Part shown: one piece after another, positions 44,872 through 56,422 of the stretch
Position numbering within the stretch: position 1 is the stretch's first letter
Layout: every line of letters starts with the position of its first letter
Origin: Moniliella sp. 'wahieum'
Taxonomy: Eukaryota; Basidiomycota; Moniliellomycetes; Moniliellales; Moniliellaceae
Reading direction: 5' to 3'
DNA length: 64,000 nucleotides
Assembly (NCBI GenBank): GCA_003971905.1
Contig: RSEE01000083.1
Span: forward strand, 124,001-188,000
The notes under the pieces: generated by a model
What the model was told of the DNA's origin: nothing
The model's input: the letters and a program-made list of their open reading frames with translations, nothing else
Databases searched by the model: none
Translations under genes and position numbers: made by a program

Positions 44872-47684
44872 ATGGCCACCACGGCGAATGACCCCGCCAT
44901 CGCCTCACCCTCTCTGCCCACCGCCACCGCCACCGCCACCCCCCCCCCCCCCACCTTCCCCGCACACGCTCCTTGCGCAAACAGCGCGCGCCGCTGGCCG
45001 CCGCAAGACCTCCCCTCCCCCGCGCTCGGACCTGCTCCACGACAGCCTCCTCCTCCGCTGCCACCCGCATCTCCCACGCTATCCTTGTACTCCTCGCCCC
45101 CCGTCGACAGTGCCCGTCTAGCCTCGCCCGCCTCCCCCCTCCTGTCTCTAGACCCGCCGCCAGCCCCAGCCACCAGGGCCGCCCTCCTGCACCCCACCGG
45201 TCCGGACACCTCGGCGCACAACGCCACCACTCAGGGTGCGACTGTGGACCCTTTCCCTGCGCCTGCATTACCGATGTTTCGGAGCGCGGTGCCTCCCGCC
45301 CTAGCTCTGTCAGTTCCGATGGGGACACAACTCGCAACAGCTTTTTCAGCGCCGGTCACGCTAGCTTGCACTCGCCCTCTACTCTCTCTATCGACCAGGA
45401 CCATAACGGTGGTACGATGGGCACAGAGGAAGGAATCACCACCAATCCACCTGCCAAGCCCAGTACACCCCGCATCGGACTCGCGTCACGTAGTCGACGA
45501 CGCGCCCCAGTCCCATGATGTCCGACCCGAAGCTGGCGATACTACCGCAACCCCCACACCCCAGCATGGACTGTTACCCTCCAGTCCTGGCGATGAGGGG
45601 GGCGATTTGCAATCCAGGGAGAATAGAGACGAGCCCCTGTCGAGGCAACCGGGTACGCCAACCGTCCCCCCGAAGCACGACACAACACGGTCTTTTCCGC
45701 CGGTCTCGAGGATGAGGAGGAGACAACTCTTTCCGTATCCACCGACCTACCCCATCCCACTCGAGCACCTACTTTTGTTCAAAGCCCCGACTCGATGCCA
45801 TCAGCCTTTATGTTCCCTGATTTGACCTCGCCGACGCTAGACGCGTCGCATAATCCGCTGTGGCTCCAGCCAGGGCCGGGCACAGGAGATGCGGCGTTCT
45901 GGGACATGGTCCTAAGAGGTACGTGAACCATCATTTTCTGGCGGTGCGTTCCGTGTATTAACCTTGGCCTGCGATTAGACTACCAGCGCGTAGCGATGGC
46001 CGAGCCGGAACGCCTTGCGCAAGCCATTCAACAGGGCATTCCTTCCCAGTACCGAGGGGCCTTGTGGCGTGAAATGAGCGCCAGTCGAGATGCGGATCTC
46101 GAGGCCAAGTTCCACGAATACCTATCCGAACCAGCGATCAGGACGAGGCGATCCAGCGAGACCTGGCAAGATGTGCAGATGAGCTGCCCTACTCTGACGA
46201 TCCTGCCCAAGGCCAGCAGCAAGTGTTCCAGGTGGTCAAGGCGTATGCGATGCACGATCCAGAAGTGTGCTACCGCCCGGGCTTGCAGTTCCTGGTGGCG
46301 CCCCTGTTACTGGTGATGAACGAGGCTGAGGCGTTTTGCACCCTGGTAGCACTCATGCGCACCTACAACCTCCGTGGCCACTTCCTATCCGGCATGCCGG
46401 GTCTGAAGCTTCGGCTGTACCAATGTTCTCGCCTGGTGGAAGAGGAGTTGCCGCAGCTGTATGCCCATCTGGCCCGGAGTGGAATCAAGTCGAGTGCCTA
46501 TGCTTCGCAATGGTTTATCACGCTGTTCTGCTACCATTGTCCTCTCCCCGTTGCCTACCGTGTGCTGACACTGTGTTTGCTGAGGGCGTGGATGCGCTGT
46601 TTCGGTTTGTCTTGGCCTTGCTGCGTACGAACGAAGGCAGGCTACTCACCTTGGGTCCGCATGAGACGGTGTTATTCCTCAAGAACAACATGTTTGACGC
46701 CTACCACCTCACGCCGTCGTCGGGATGGGAAGGGGACTTGGCTGCGGTGGACAAACTGGTGCAAGATGCCGAGGCGGCACGAGATTGGGCGAGCGTAGCT
46801 CGTCTGAACCAGTACGCGACCGAGTTTCAAACCACCCTGGAACGAGCCTCGATGCCGTTGCAAGAGATGGAGTCGCTGCGGCAGGCTACCTGGCACCTCG
46901 CTGCCCAAGTCAAGGAGATGGAGGAAGACATGGCCCGCCGCCAGTCGGCGCACATGGAGCTGGCACAGCAAGTGGTCACTGCTACGCTGCAGAAAGAGGT
47001 GGCAGAACAGTTGGTGCACTACAAGACCCTCTATGCCGAAGCGGCCCTGGCTCTGGAACAAGCAACGCTATCTCCGCCCCCACAGCCGGCGCCTGCGCCT
47101 GCCCGGCACCAGCACCTGGCTGGACCAGCTGGGCCACCCGAGCTCGTACCTCGACCCCCGCCTCGCGCTTGTCGACCGCCAGCGCTTCGACGGCCGTGTC
47201 CCATTCCAGTCGGTCCACCACCACCACCTCCCCGTCCTCCGCATCGCGCCCGAACCAGCTTGCCTCGTCCCACAGTCGCCCAGTCCGTCTCCTCCGCCAT
47301 GGCATCCTGGGACGTTGGATGTCAGCGCGAAGCACGCCGGCCCCCCCTGCGCCTACAGCACTGGACAAACCTCTTCCCAATCGGAATTCGAACCCGACTC
47401 TGAGCCCGGCACATCCTTGACGCCACCGCCGTTGCCGCCACGCAAACTACCCCCCTCTCCCGGTCCGCACGGCCCTTGGTTCAGCCTCGCCCCCCACCCC
47501 CCCTCTCCCCACTGGCTCCACCGCCGTCGGCGGCGCGATGAGTGTAACTCCCTCCGAGGCCGAGGGGGAGGACGCAACGCCGAACGGCAGTCCGACCGCT
47601 AGCCGGCGGCCGAGCGAAAGTGGTCACAGTCTCAGTTCCGAGATGGAGTCGGTCAACTTGCAGGTATCGACCGAGGGCAGTTGA
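44872..47684 (+). CDS. GYP5: GYP5-like Rab GTPase-activating protein (TBC domain)
   Basis: Gyp5-type proteins stimulate GTP hydrolysis by Ypt1/Sec4-class Rabs in Golgi-to-surface traffic. The ATG at 44872 has an ideal CCACCATGGCC context. About 340 codons of low complexity precede an intron (45919-45978). Then QRVAMAEPERLAQAIQQGIP and SQYRGALWREM open the TBC domain. The Arg-finger motif IQRDLAR is intact (46151-46171). The second finger, normally YCQG, reads YRPG (46271-46282), so the catalytic glutamine is missing. EAFCTLVALMRTYNLR, FLSGMPGLKLRLYQ and SSAYASQWFITLF follow, and then VFAEGVDALFRFVLALL. A coiled coil typical of Gyp5/Evi5 (MESLRQATWHLAAQVKEME) follows, then a Pro-rich and Ser-rich tail ending ESVNLQVSTEGS at 47684. 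About 917 codons with many frame switches. Confidence 0.88.
45919..45978 (+). other. Intron in GYP5 (60 nt)
   Basis: GTACGT start, TATTAAC branch site (45956-45962), GATTAG end; joins VLR to DYQRVAM. Confidence 0.88.
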
Positions 47685-48483
47685 GTGTTGAACGTTGACC
47701 GTTCAGTTGACCGTTGACGCCCTAAAGGCGAATGCGGGATCTGTTTCCATGCCAGAAGGCTTGGCTGTGCCGTGCCAGTATTGGCTGGAGTCCAATATCC
47801 AATGGCGATCGTCATGCCGAACGATTGCATGTCTGTTGTACCGTAGACCATTTGTCGGTTTCTGTTTGGGTGCGTAAAGGGAGGTGTGTGCGGGACTTCG
47901 AGCCAATATGCTCCACTCAGCCGGACAAGACCGGCGATTGGAGGTTGTGCTTTGTCCGTGCCCCTCGAACGCGGATGGTAGCGCCAGGTAGTTGACCGTA
48001 AGCTTCAATGTGCATCTTAGTACTATGTCACACACCCGACTGAATCCCGTCAGGAATAACCGGCGGGGACATTGCAGGGCATGTGATTTCTACAGTGGTG
48101 GCCGTGCTCGATCACAAGTCCTCTCCAACCGCTTCAAAGGGTCAAACCGGCCAGGATGAAACTAAGGAACCCATCTGCTTTTATATACAGCAGAGGGAGG
48201 TAACCCCATTTAGGCCAGGAGAAATACTAGGAGAAAGGCTGCAACCCTTGGGAGACTCTCACTGCAACCAGCCAAAGGTTTGCTTTCCTGTGGAGTGTGT
48301 ACTAAGTATATGCTCGATAATGCTGTTTCTGTGGCTGAAAACTGTGCTGAGAATATAGAAACGGAGAAAGAACAAAAAAGGAGAGAGGAACAGGGGAAGA
48401 AGATGGGGGAGGGGGACGATGATAACATACCTGGTTAGTACATTCCATTCAACCCAGCTGCAAAACTTCATCAGCGCAGTCAA
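47685..48483. other. Convergent spacer
   Basis: Begins with stuttered GTTGAACGTTGACC words (47686-47720), related to clusters near 42375 and 56820. The rest shows nothing specific. Confidence 0.5.
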
Positions 48484-49537
48484 CTATACCATTTTGTGGC
48501 GCATGCGGTTCATCATGCGAATAAGAGTTTTTCTATATTCTCGAAGAGAAGACAAGGAACTTCGAGGGACAGCAGCACAGTAGCGTGGTGTAAATCTTTC
48601 GATGTATCCAAACCTATGCGTTCCTCTCGCATCGTTAACCCTGTGGCGTTGACCCGAGTCATAAGAGGCCAAAGCCTCAGCCAGCTCCTCGAGGTGCGTT
48701 TCGAAAAGCTCATTGCGGCCCTTGAGCCAAACCAGGAGATCTACCGCTTGGTACAGGACCGCCGCCTTGGACCCCTCCTTTCCCCCCCCTGCACCGCGAC
48801 CACGACCGGGGCCCTGAAGGGGGTGGAATCTCTCTGGTGGGTCAGCCCACAATACAATGCGCATATCTTTGACTGTGTACGTGGAAACAGCGGATTCGCA
48901 CGCACTCGTTTCGTTCCCCCACCGCGGCCGGGCAGGCGGGGGGGAATGGCCAACGTCTCCAACACTTCCAGTTCCGGACCACTTCCCTGAACCAAGTGCA
49001 GAATCGGTTCCGACTCTTCCTTGTCCAACCGATTGTCCTCGACTTCCAAGTCCACGCCTGTCCCTGCGGCCGAGGCCATGCCGAGCGATCGCGCCCCATA
49101 CGCTCGTCCCAGCTGCAACAGTTCACTCACTTCTTCGAGACCGCGACGGATGTTCTCGCGGAGCAGATGGGATCGCGTTGGGTGCAAACTCTGGTTTCTT
49201 CCATTGCCTCTTCCTCTCTCTCTTCCCTGTGGGTCGAGTCTGGTTGGTCGCAGCTCGCTGCTGGCAGGGAGGCACTGTTGGCCGAACCAAGCTGCGGCAC
49301 CTGCACAAGCTTGTCCAGCGGGGAAGGGCGCAATTCCGGAGTACCTGGGTGCGATGGTATCAAGACAGTAGAGGAGATGGGCGTATCATCCGTGCCAAGA
49401 ACAGTAGGCGTATACGTCTCTAACCAGGCCTCAACCGAGTCGAAGAAACCGTTCGGATCCGGTATGTCAAAAGGCATGCCCTTATCTTCGAATGTCTCCG
49501 CGGACGACGGGGGACAATCGATGCTGGTGGTTTCCAT
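48484..49537 (-). CDS. Unrecognised protein of about 350 residues
   Basis: I do not recognise the family. An ATG at 49537 opens METTSIDCPPSSAETF, a short acidic N-terminus. The reading then continues over two frame switches: NIRRGLEEVSELLQLGRAYG, DNRLDKEESEPILHLVQGSG, TQSKICALYCGLTHQ and GSKAAVLYQAVDLLVWLKG. It ends NRMRHKMV at 48484. The pieces keep a protein-like composition, with Leu/Glu-rich helices, and each ends where the next begins, which supports one gene with two or three base errors. Parts could be helical or coiled coil. No signal peptide or membrane segment is seen. Confidence 0.5.
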
Positions 49538-50802
49538 ATGCGAAAAGTGGGGAGGGCGGGTAGAAAAGGTTTCGCAGATGAAGAATGGGGCGCTGCGGGA
49601 TGGATAGGATGCTCAGCTTTATAAAGAGGCTCTTCTCATCTGCACGGGCCAGCAATGACCTTAAAATGGGTTGAAAGTTGCGCACAGGCCAAAACATATA
49701 GATGGGGGGGCCTCCTAGCTTTTGATCAGGCATTCTTCACGAAGATTATACGCTTTTCGCCTCCAATCTGACATCTGAACCCTGAAACTCTTTATCGAAG
49801 AAGTGTGAAAGACTCTCAAGTGACAGCGCCACAAGAGCCGCGTCAGTACTCAATCTGAGTGCTGAACTCAGTATTCAATATTCAGTACTCAGTTCCGGTT
49901 ACCCTATCTCTTCCCTCACAAATTAAGATACACCCCACAGAGACTTGACTTATTGTTCTTGGTTTTGGTTGGAAAACAGGACGGATGTGACTTTTGATAC
50001 GCGAATATATCCACAGCGAGACATCCCTCCTTGACTAGGATTATAGACCTCCCAATAAGGCCATCTGAGCGACTCTCTCCTCTCTGTGTGCCCCCCACGC
50101 GTGTGGGGTCTCTCTCCCTCTGCAGCACGCTTTTGTACCCAGTGAGGCATCACAGGTCATAGTAGGAGCTCCAATGTGTTTCGCGTCTCTGTGTTGCGTT
50201 GCTTGTTCTCCGTGGCAGTCAGATTGACCAGGCCTGATAATGTGGATAATGGTGTCCCTGGCTTGTTTTCAGCATGTGCGATTGGGTGACTGGCAAAGGC
50301 CCGCTCAGGCCTTAGGACGCTTCCGGACACCAGGTCTTCTCGTCCCTTCCATTGCTTGGTGGGAACACGTGGTTGCCAACGACCTACTCCGCAACGAATG
50401 CGAGAGCCGAAATAGATTATTTGAATGTTGCTCCATGACAAGTACGTAGAAAAGTGGGCGTCTAACCTTTTTTCGGCACTATATACCCCGCTGCCTGGGC
50501 GGCCGTCCAACTCCGTTGATATCTTCATCGGGGAAGGGCGGACAGGGACGTCGGACTTCCACCCCCCTGCCAGGACTTCACCTCCGGCTCGCAGTTCCTT
50601 GGGCTTGAGTACGCGCGTCGTGTGTACCCCTCGGGACTCGACGACATGGCAGGGCAGATGCCATCGTAGGTAGAAGAGTAGAAAAGGCACAGTATACAGA
50701 CCCCCCCCCTGCGTCCAAAAAGCGCCTCATCTCCCCCCCTCATCCCCCTCATCAAGACCATCTAAGATCCCCCACCACCGCTTCCCTCTTCTCTCGCCCT
50801 TG
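49538..50802. other. Divergent spacer
   Basis: No supportable gene. Repeated CAGTACTCAG / AATATTCA palindromic words lie at 49845-49895. The minus-strand frame at 50157-50690 has no family features. Confidence 0.45.
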
Positions 50803-51102
50803 ATGCGCACTTGCCACCCGACCTACGCGTACGTTCCCCTCTACTCCCATCTGCTTTTCGCGTTCCGTCTGGCCCATAGCAGGCACGCACCCCACTAACA
50901 CCACTGCCCATCTGGCCTTATTTGTCTTTTCCTGTTGTTGCTCCCTGCTCCGCCTTCGACCAACAGCTCCACCACGCGCCGCGAGAGCGTGAGCTACGTC
51001 CCGGCCTACTGCCCGCACTGCAACGGGCGCCAGATTTGCCGCGCTGACCCGCAAACGCTCCAAGTCCAGTGCACCCACTGTGGCTACACAGTGGTTCGCT
51101 AA
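50803..51102 (+). CDS. Small zinc-ribbon protein, 53 codons, two exons
   Basis: Not recognised, but well formed. Exon 1 (50803-50828) encodes MRTCHPTYA. An intron (50829-50966) with GTACGT start, CACTAAC branch and CAACAG end follows. Exon 2 (50967-51102) gives STTRRESVSYVPAYCPHC, a turn, then QCTHCGYTVVR and TAA. The exons sum to 162 nt, exactly 54 codons with the stop, and need no frame correction. Cysteines 24, 27, 44 and 47 give C-x2-C-x16-C-x2-C, a zinc ribbon; there are extra Cys at 4 and 33. The shape recalls small RNA polymerase subunits (Rpb12/Rpc10), but their conserved tail is absent, so I do not name it. The start could lie further upstream. Confidence 0.65.
50829..50966 (+). other. 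Intron in the zinc-ribbon gene (138 nt)
   Basis: GTACGT start, CACTAAC branch site (50896-50902) and CAACAG end. The branch site is farther from the 3' end than in other introns here, so a closer branch may be used. Confidence 0.65.
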
Positions 51103-52941
51103 CTGCGCGCGCTCTGCTTTGGTGCCTCCCCCCTTCCCTTTCCAGATGGCCGGCACTTGCCCACTACCAATCGGGTGGTGAAGCGGGGCAAGGGGACAAA
51201 TGCGGTTGTCCATATTCTGGTTCTCCGTGGCATCTCCTTCCAGGCCTTGTTGCGAGGGTTTCTCGTACACCACTCTGCCCCACTCTGCCCCTTTGCCTTC
51301 TGCTTCTTTCTGCTTCTGCTTCTGCTTCTGCTTCTGCTTCTGCTTCTGCTCTGCTTCTGCTTCTGCTTCTGCTTCTGCTTCTGCTTCTGCTTCTGCTTCT
51401 GCCTCCGCCTCGGGTCCACTCCTCTTTCGGCCTCCCCTCACTGCTTCGCACCTGCAGGGAGGCATGGGGCGTCGATGGCAGGGGACTAGAACGCCGGATG
51501 TATGTGAACCGCGAGGTGGATGGATAAACCGGTGCCGAGCGACGGTGGTACGTTGCATGGTGCTCGTTCTGTGCGTTCGCCCGGTGTGGCAATTGCTGCG
51601 ACGTACGAGGCGGAGCCTGTCGGAGCACATATAATGCAATGCGCTCGCACTCTGCAAGGCGATGAGAGGCGGGCGCAGGGATCACTACGGTTGCATTGCG
51701 TGCTACATGAGATACGAAGCGTGCCAAATTCTGTTGTACATGTAGAGCGTTCAACATTAAGTACTAAGCGTGCGAAACAGGATACTGTTGGGGAGGAGAG
51801 GGGGGCGTTGCACGAACAAGCGCACAGAGCGAGGCAGAGAAAGCGAGCAAGAGAAAGAGGAAGAAGAACCGAAACGGAAACCGAACGAGAGAAACAGAAA
51901 AATAGGAGAGAAAGAGAGAGATAGAGAAAATCAAAGAAAAAAACAAACCAACAAAACAAGCACAGACCGATCAGGTCAGGCCAGATCAGAGATCCGATCC
52001 GGTTCCCAACGCCGCAATCCGACCCCATGGATCCGATCCGCAGACTAGGTGGGAGCCAGCTGAACGTTCAGGATGAACGCTAGAGTTGCAGGGCCGGGCA
52101 AAGAAGAGCACAAGGTGTACTCTGGGGTACCTAACGGGGGTTTCAACCTGGAGTTGGTCGGGAACCTGGGTGAGGCGGAGCACATGGATCCCAAACCCTC
52201 GGACGCCCGGGTACGATGGATCAACGATCAACAGAAGTAGTAAGAACGAACCATGCACATAAGAAGGATGTGGACGTGGACAAGCAGGCTTCTGCCCGAA
52301 CCCGGCGAGGTAACCGCAGAGCAAGGTGCAAGGAAACACAGCGAGAGAGAGAGAGCGAAATGGTTCGTGGGCAGGGGTGGGTCGTAGTAATGGAACAAAA
52401 GTAGTAGACAAGTTCCCGACCGTTTCTTTCTTTTGGAGAAACACGTTACCGCGCAGGCGGCGCAGAAGAACGAAAAACGAAGCACGAAGCATGAAGGACG
52501 AAGAACGAGACTCGGCCCACCGACACTGGAGTCACCCAGCGATGTGGGGGGCCTTAAGTAAACAAAGTAACCGCAACAGATGGCAAACGGGCGGGAGGGG
52601 GTTAGACACAAAGCAGACTTGCGACCTGAGGCGAAACAAGCGGCGCACAACACCGTACCCCCCCCTCTCCTCGTGTCTGACTGCAGCCCATTACGTTCGA
52701 GAGGGTCGAAGGTACATGAGACTGAAGCGTGTCGAGCATTACATCATTACTCGACACTGGTGGGCCATCGTAGCGGGGGCACGATGCATAAGGGCATAGG
52801 GTAGGTAGGATGGAAGGCCTGACCACGCGAGACGATTGGATCGAGCACCGACCGGGGCGAAGGTTACGCCCCACCGCTCCGGCGCCTGTCGGTATCCTGG
52901 AACTGCCGAGCGAGGCGGCCGGCGCAAGGCCAGGGCAGCGC
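51103..52941. other. Spacer with hexanucleotide repeat
   Basis: After the zinc-ribbon stop comes a CTTCTG repeat (51309-51402). Then comes a purine-rich, GAAAGAGAGA-like stretch (51830-51950). The rest is mixed. The long minus-strand open frame over the repeat is judged spurious. Confidence 0.5.
51309..51402 (+). repeat. CTTCTG hexanucleotide microsatellite
   Basis: About 15 units of CTTCTG with one base missing near 51350. On the minus strand it would read EA or KQ dipeptides. Confidence 0.95.
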
Positions 52942-55900
52942 TCAGCCCGAGCGGTCCGGCACGTGCACCGCTCGGTCCTCTGCGCGCCGCAAGGGCGGAA
53001 TGGGCGGGATGGGATGGGCGTTGGACCATACCTGGCCCTGGTCCTGGTCCTGGTCCCACACCTGTACCTGCACCTGCTCCGGGCCCCACTCCTGGCCCAC
53101 GTCCACGCCCACGCCCACGACCTGATTCCGATCCCGGTCTGGCTGGACACGCTCCGGGACGAACGGGGAGGGGTGAACGTTCGAGGCCAAGCCGCCGTTC
53201 ACGCGGATTGGGCCACCCACTGAGGGCGCATCAAGCGAGGCGAGCGAAGACGCGGTGACTTGACGTGACCCTGACCCTGACCCTGTCCTTGACCTTGACG
53301 TTGACCTTAGCTGGTCAGGGGCAGGGTCAGGGTCAGCGTCTGGGTCTAGGTCTGGGTCGGGGTCTAGGCACGTCGGCGTGGGCGGCCGCGTTCCTGGGGG
53401 CGGCAAGCCCGGGATGAAGATCGGGGGAGGTCGGGTGTAGGCTTGGCCTAGGGTGCGAATCACCTGTTCTATCCCCTGCTGCCGCAACAACCTTTCGTCC
53501 AACACGCCAATCGCCTTTTTCGCATTCAAAGCCAGATAGCCTTGGCGAAAGTCGCTGGCCGGCTGGCGCAACTCGGGACACAGTTCAGTTACACTGCCCG
53601 CTCGCTCTCGCTCTCGGTCGCGTTCCCGTTCCCGTTCCCGTTCCCGTTCCCGGTCCCGTTGCGTTGGCGTGGGCTCTCGCAGGTCATGCGGGCCGCGCTC
53701 GCGTTCGCCGTGCCTCTGACCCTGATGGCCGTGGGAGCGAAGCGCCAGTACCTCTTCCATTCGTTGGCGCGCTACTTCCACGTGCTTTTCGCGGTAATGG
53801 GCCAACGAGTTGTCTTGTCTCGTGAAGCGCGAGGGGCAGTTACCAAACAGACATCGGAAGCGTTTCAGCGCGCCATGCGTCGTGCGCCAGTGCCGTCCCG
53901 CATGACCCGTCGTGCTAAACGTCAAACTGCACCCGGGCCACCCACACGGGTACCGTTTCTTGCCTTGGATCAGCACGGGCGCCATCTTGGGCCGGTTGGG
54001 GAGGTAGAGGCGGGCGGGCATGCGGTGGAGGTGTGGGGGGACATGGGGGGGCACATGGGGATCAGGCAAGATAGGGTACCCGTCTGCACTGGGACCTAGG
54101 ACAGACGCTGCACTCCAGTTCCCATGCCAAGCGAGGGGGAGAAGTCAGTATGACAAGACATGCAAGGTGCGCCAGCGCCAGCACAACGAACAACGAGCTG
54201 GCTGCCGCCAGGACAGGAGAGGAAAAGGAACCGGTATGCGTACCTTGTTGCAGCGGAGGTTGGGCTGCATAGGGCGTCGTAGTAGGAGTGAAGGGCGAGC
54301 TTAGGGCCGCGGACGCGGGCGGGCGGTAGGAGCGCGACTCGGGGTGCATGTGCATGGACATCTGCATCTGCATCTGCATGGGCATGGGCATGGGAGGTTC
54401 CGAGGCGGCATGCTCAACAGGCACCACGTACTCCGTTGTGCTGTTAGCCCAGGCAGGCGAGCTGCCCACCGGGAGACTGTACCCATTCCCGTCCCCGTCC
54501 CCATTCCCATTCCCACTCCCATTCCCATTCCCATTCCCATTCCCATTCCCATTCCCATTCCCATTCCCATTCCCATTCCCATTCCCATTCCCATTCCCAT
54601 TCCCATTCCCATTCCCATTCCCATTCCCATTCCCATTTGCATTTGCATTCTCAGTCCCGTGGCCAGGGAAGGGCGGGGCGGACGGGTGCCACGACGAGGG
54701 GGGGGTAGTGGTGCAGGGGGGCGTCCGGCTGCCATCGCCGTGGTTCAGGGGGGTAGAGGGGCACGGGGGCGTCATGAGCCAAGGGGGTGGGGTCCGAGGA
54801 GGGGGGGGTAAACGAGGGACGAGACAGGTCCCGCTGTGGCGGGAGCCCAGTGCCGGTGTTCGCGTTCGTGCTCAAGTTCGTGCTCGTACTCGTGCGGGGG
54901 TAGGAGCGGCTGCGAGTGCGAATGCGAGTGCGAATGCGAGTGCAAGTGCGAGTGCGAGTGCAAGTGCGAATCCGAGACGCTTGTCTGGGTCCCTGGGGCA
55001 GGTGGCGCGACAGCCGAAGGATGAGGAGCAGCGTACCCGACCGAAGAACTCGGTTCGCCACCATGGGCATGGGCCTGGACATGGTACGCTGCGGCCAGCT
55101 TGCCCACAGGGATCGACGAGGGCGGATCGGTATAGGAGGTACTAGTACTGTTCGTCGCCGTCGATAGCCCGGTCGGGGCGTTGGCGCCCTGCGCATCGTA
55201 CAGTGCCGAAGGGCGGTACATGTTCGGGTCCTGGCTCGATGGGGGTGGGGCAAAGTTCTGCCCCTGACTCTGCCCCTGGCTCTGGCTCTGGATTTCGTTC
55301 TGCCCCTGGCCCGTCGAGGGGGGAGGGACAAAGGGGCGATAAAAGTGGGCAGGGGGCGGAGGAAGTTGCGGGTCAGTGTGACTGCGTGGATTGAGCGTCG
55401 GTCGAGGGAGGTGGGTGCTGCTGGGCGGATCGGACGTAGGGCCAGGGTAGGCGTCCACAGCGGAAGGAGCGCTAGCTCCGTGGGAGGGACAGGAAGCGCA
55501 ATTGCCGGGCCGGCCGGCGCCGAGGTAGGTCCGACGGGGGTGGGGAAACCGTATGCGCTTGACGTGGCGCCTCGGTCGGCCCACCGCGCCGGCTGACTGC
55601 CGCCAGGGAAGCTAAAATAATCCATTGGTGCGCTGGCGCTGGAGCTGGAGATGGAGCTGGCGTTGGCATTGGCGTTGGCATTGGCGTTGACATTAGTATT
55701 AGCATGGGGTGTGGTCGGACCGGATGTCGGCCAGGTATGAAGGCCCGGGGTGAGGGTGGAAGGGGCAGCTGCGTGCTCGGTCGTGGGGACAAAAGTGGAG
55801 GAGGAACAGGAGTCGTCACGTCTGGGCCCACGTCCATCGCGCCAGGGAGGACGGCAGTGGGCAGGGTCGAGGGAGAAAAGGTAGGTGCGGTAGGCGTGCC

Positions 55901-56422
55901 TCGGAGACGCTTGGCGGGGGGAGGGTGGGCCTCGGCGCGGCGGGCGGCAGACTGGGCTTTGAGTTTGGTGAATGCCTGGGCTGGGGAGGCAGGCGGGTGA
56001 AAGCGGGGGTGAGGTGGCTGGTGTCGGGGCGCAGGGGGGTGTGGCGATGGTGGCGAGGGAGGAGGAGGTGTGGAAGAAGTGGGGTTGGAGCTGGCGCTGG
56101 AGCTGTAGGAGGAGAGGGAGGAGGATGGGCTGGGCATGGCCCATGGTGGGCGAGAGGACGAGGGAGGAAGAGGAGGAAGGGTAGGTGCGCTGGAGTGGGC
56201 GGAGATCCGGGCGACGGGGTGCAGGGGCAGGGAGAAGGGTGGTTGGGACGATACTGGCCAGGGAAGGTGAGAGTGGCTGGGGGGCTGTGGCATCCACCGT
56301 CGCGGTGGTTGCAGGGCTTGGGTCGTGGCTGGGCCTGAGAGGGTGGGAGGGGCATGGGCAGGGGCAGGGTTCGCACCCGGAGCAGGCGGGGCAAAGAGAT
56401 GGGCAGATGGATTGGTGCTCAT
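52942..56422 (-). CDS. C2H2 zinc-finger regulator with many dipeptide repeats
   Basis: A putative DNA-binding protein. Start [10 protein letters not shown] at 56422 (an in-frame ATG at 56500 is also possible). A long Pro/Ser/Ala region follows, with NANANA (about 55690-55640), HSHSHSHS (about 54960-54900) and an NG dipeptide tract of about 22 repeats (54634-54503). After an intron, exon 2 reads [18 protein letters not shown], then two adjacent fingers: [23 protein letters not shown] and [23 protein letters not shown] (about 53955-53800). The RQDNSLAHY helix recalls fungal fingers of the R.DN..QH type. Then RERERERE (53660-53610) and [12 protein letters not shown] (about 53370-53320) repeats, ending [14 protein letters not shown] at 52942. 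Exon 2 is one clean frame; exon 1 needs switches. About 1100 codons. Confidence 0.8.
54084..54243 (-). other. Intron in the C2H2 gene (160 nt)
   Basis: Minus strand: GTACGC start, TACTGAC branch-like site, GTGCAG end; joins QPPLQQ to DGYPILP in frame. Confidence 0.75.
54503..54634 (+). repeat. ATTCCC hexanucleotide repeat (NG dipeptide tract)
   Basis: About 22 copies of ATTCCC with one variant unit (ACTCCC) at the left edge. It lies in exon 1 of the C2H2 gene and encodes alternating Asn-Gly on the minus strand. Confidence 0.97.

Noticed and set aside
4217-47684. Reading the frameshifted genes as pseudogenes
   Set aside because: Motifs remain intact around every break, the genes include essential single-copy ones, and the breaks fit single-base errors.
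50752-51657. Minus-strand open frame of 301 codons with EA and QK repeats
   Set aside because: Its length comes from the CTTCTG microsatellite, which has no stops in this frame; it lies antisense to the spliced zinc-ribbon gene and has no conserved segment.
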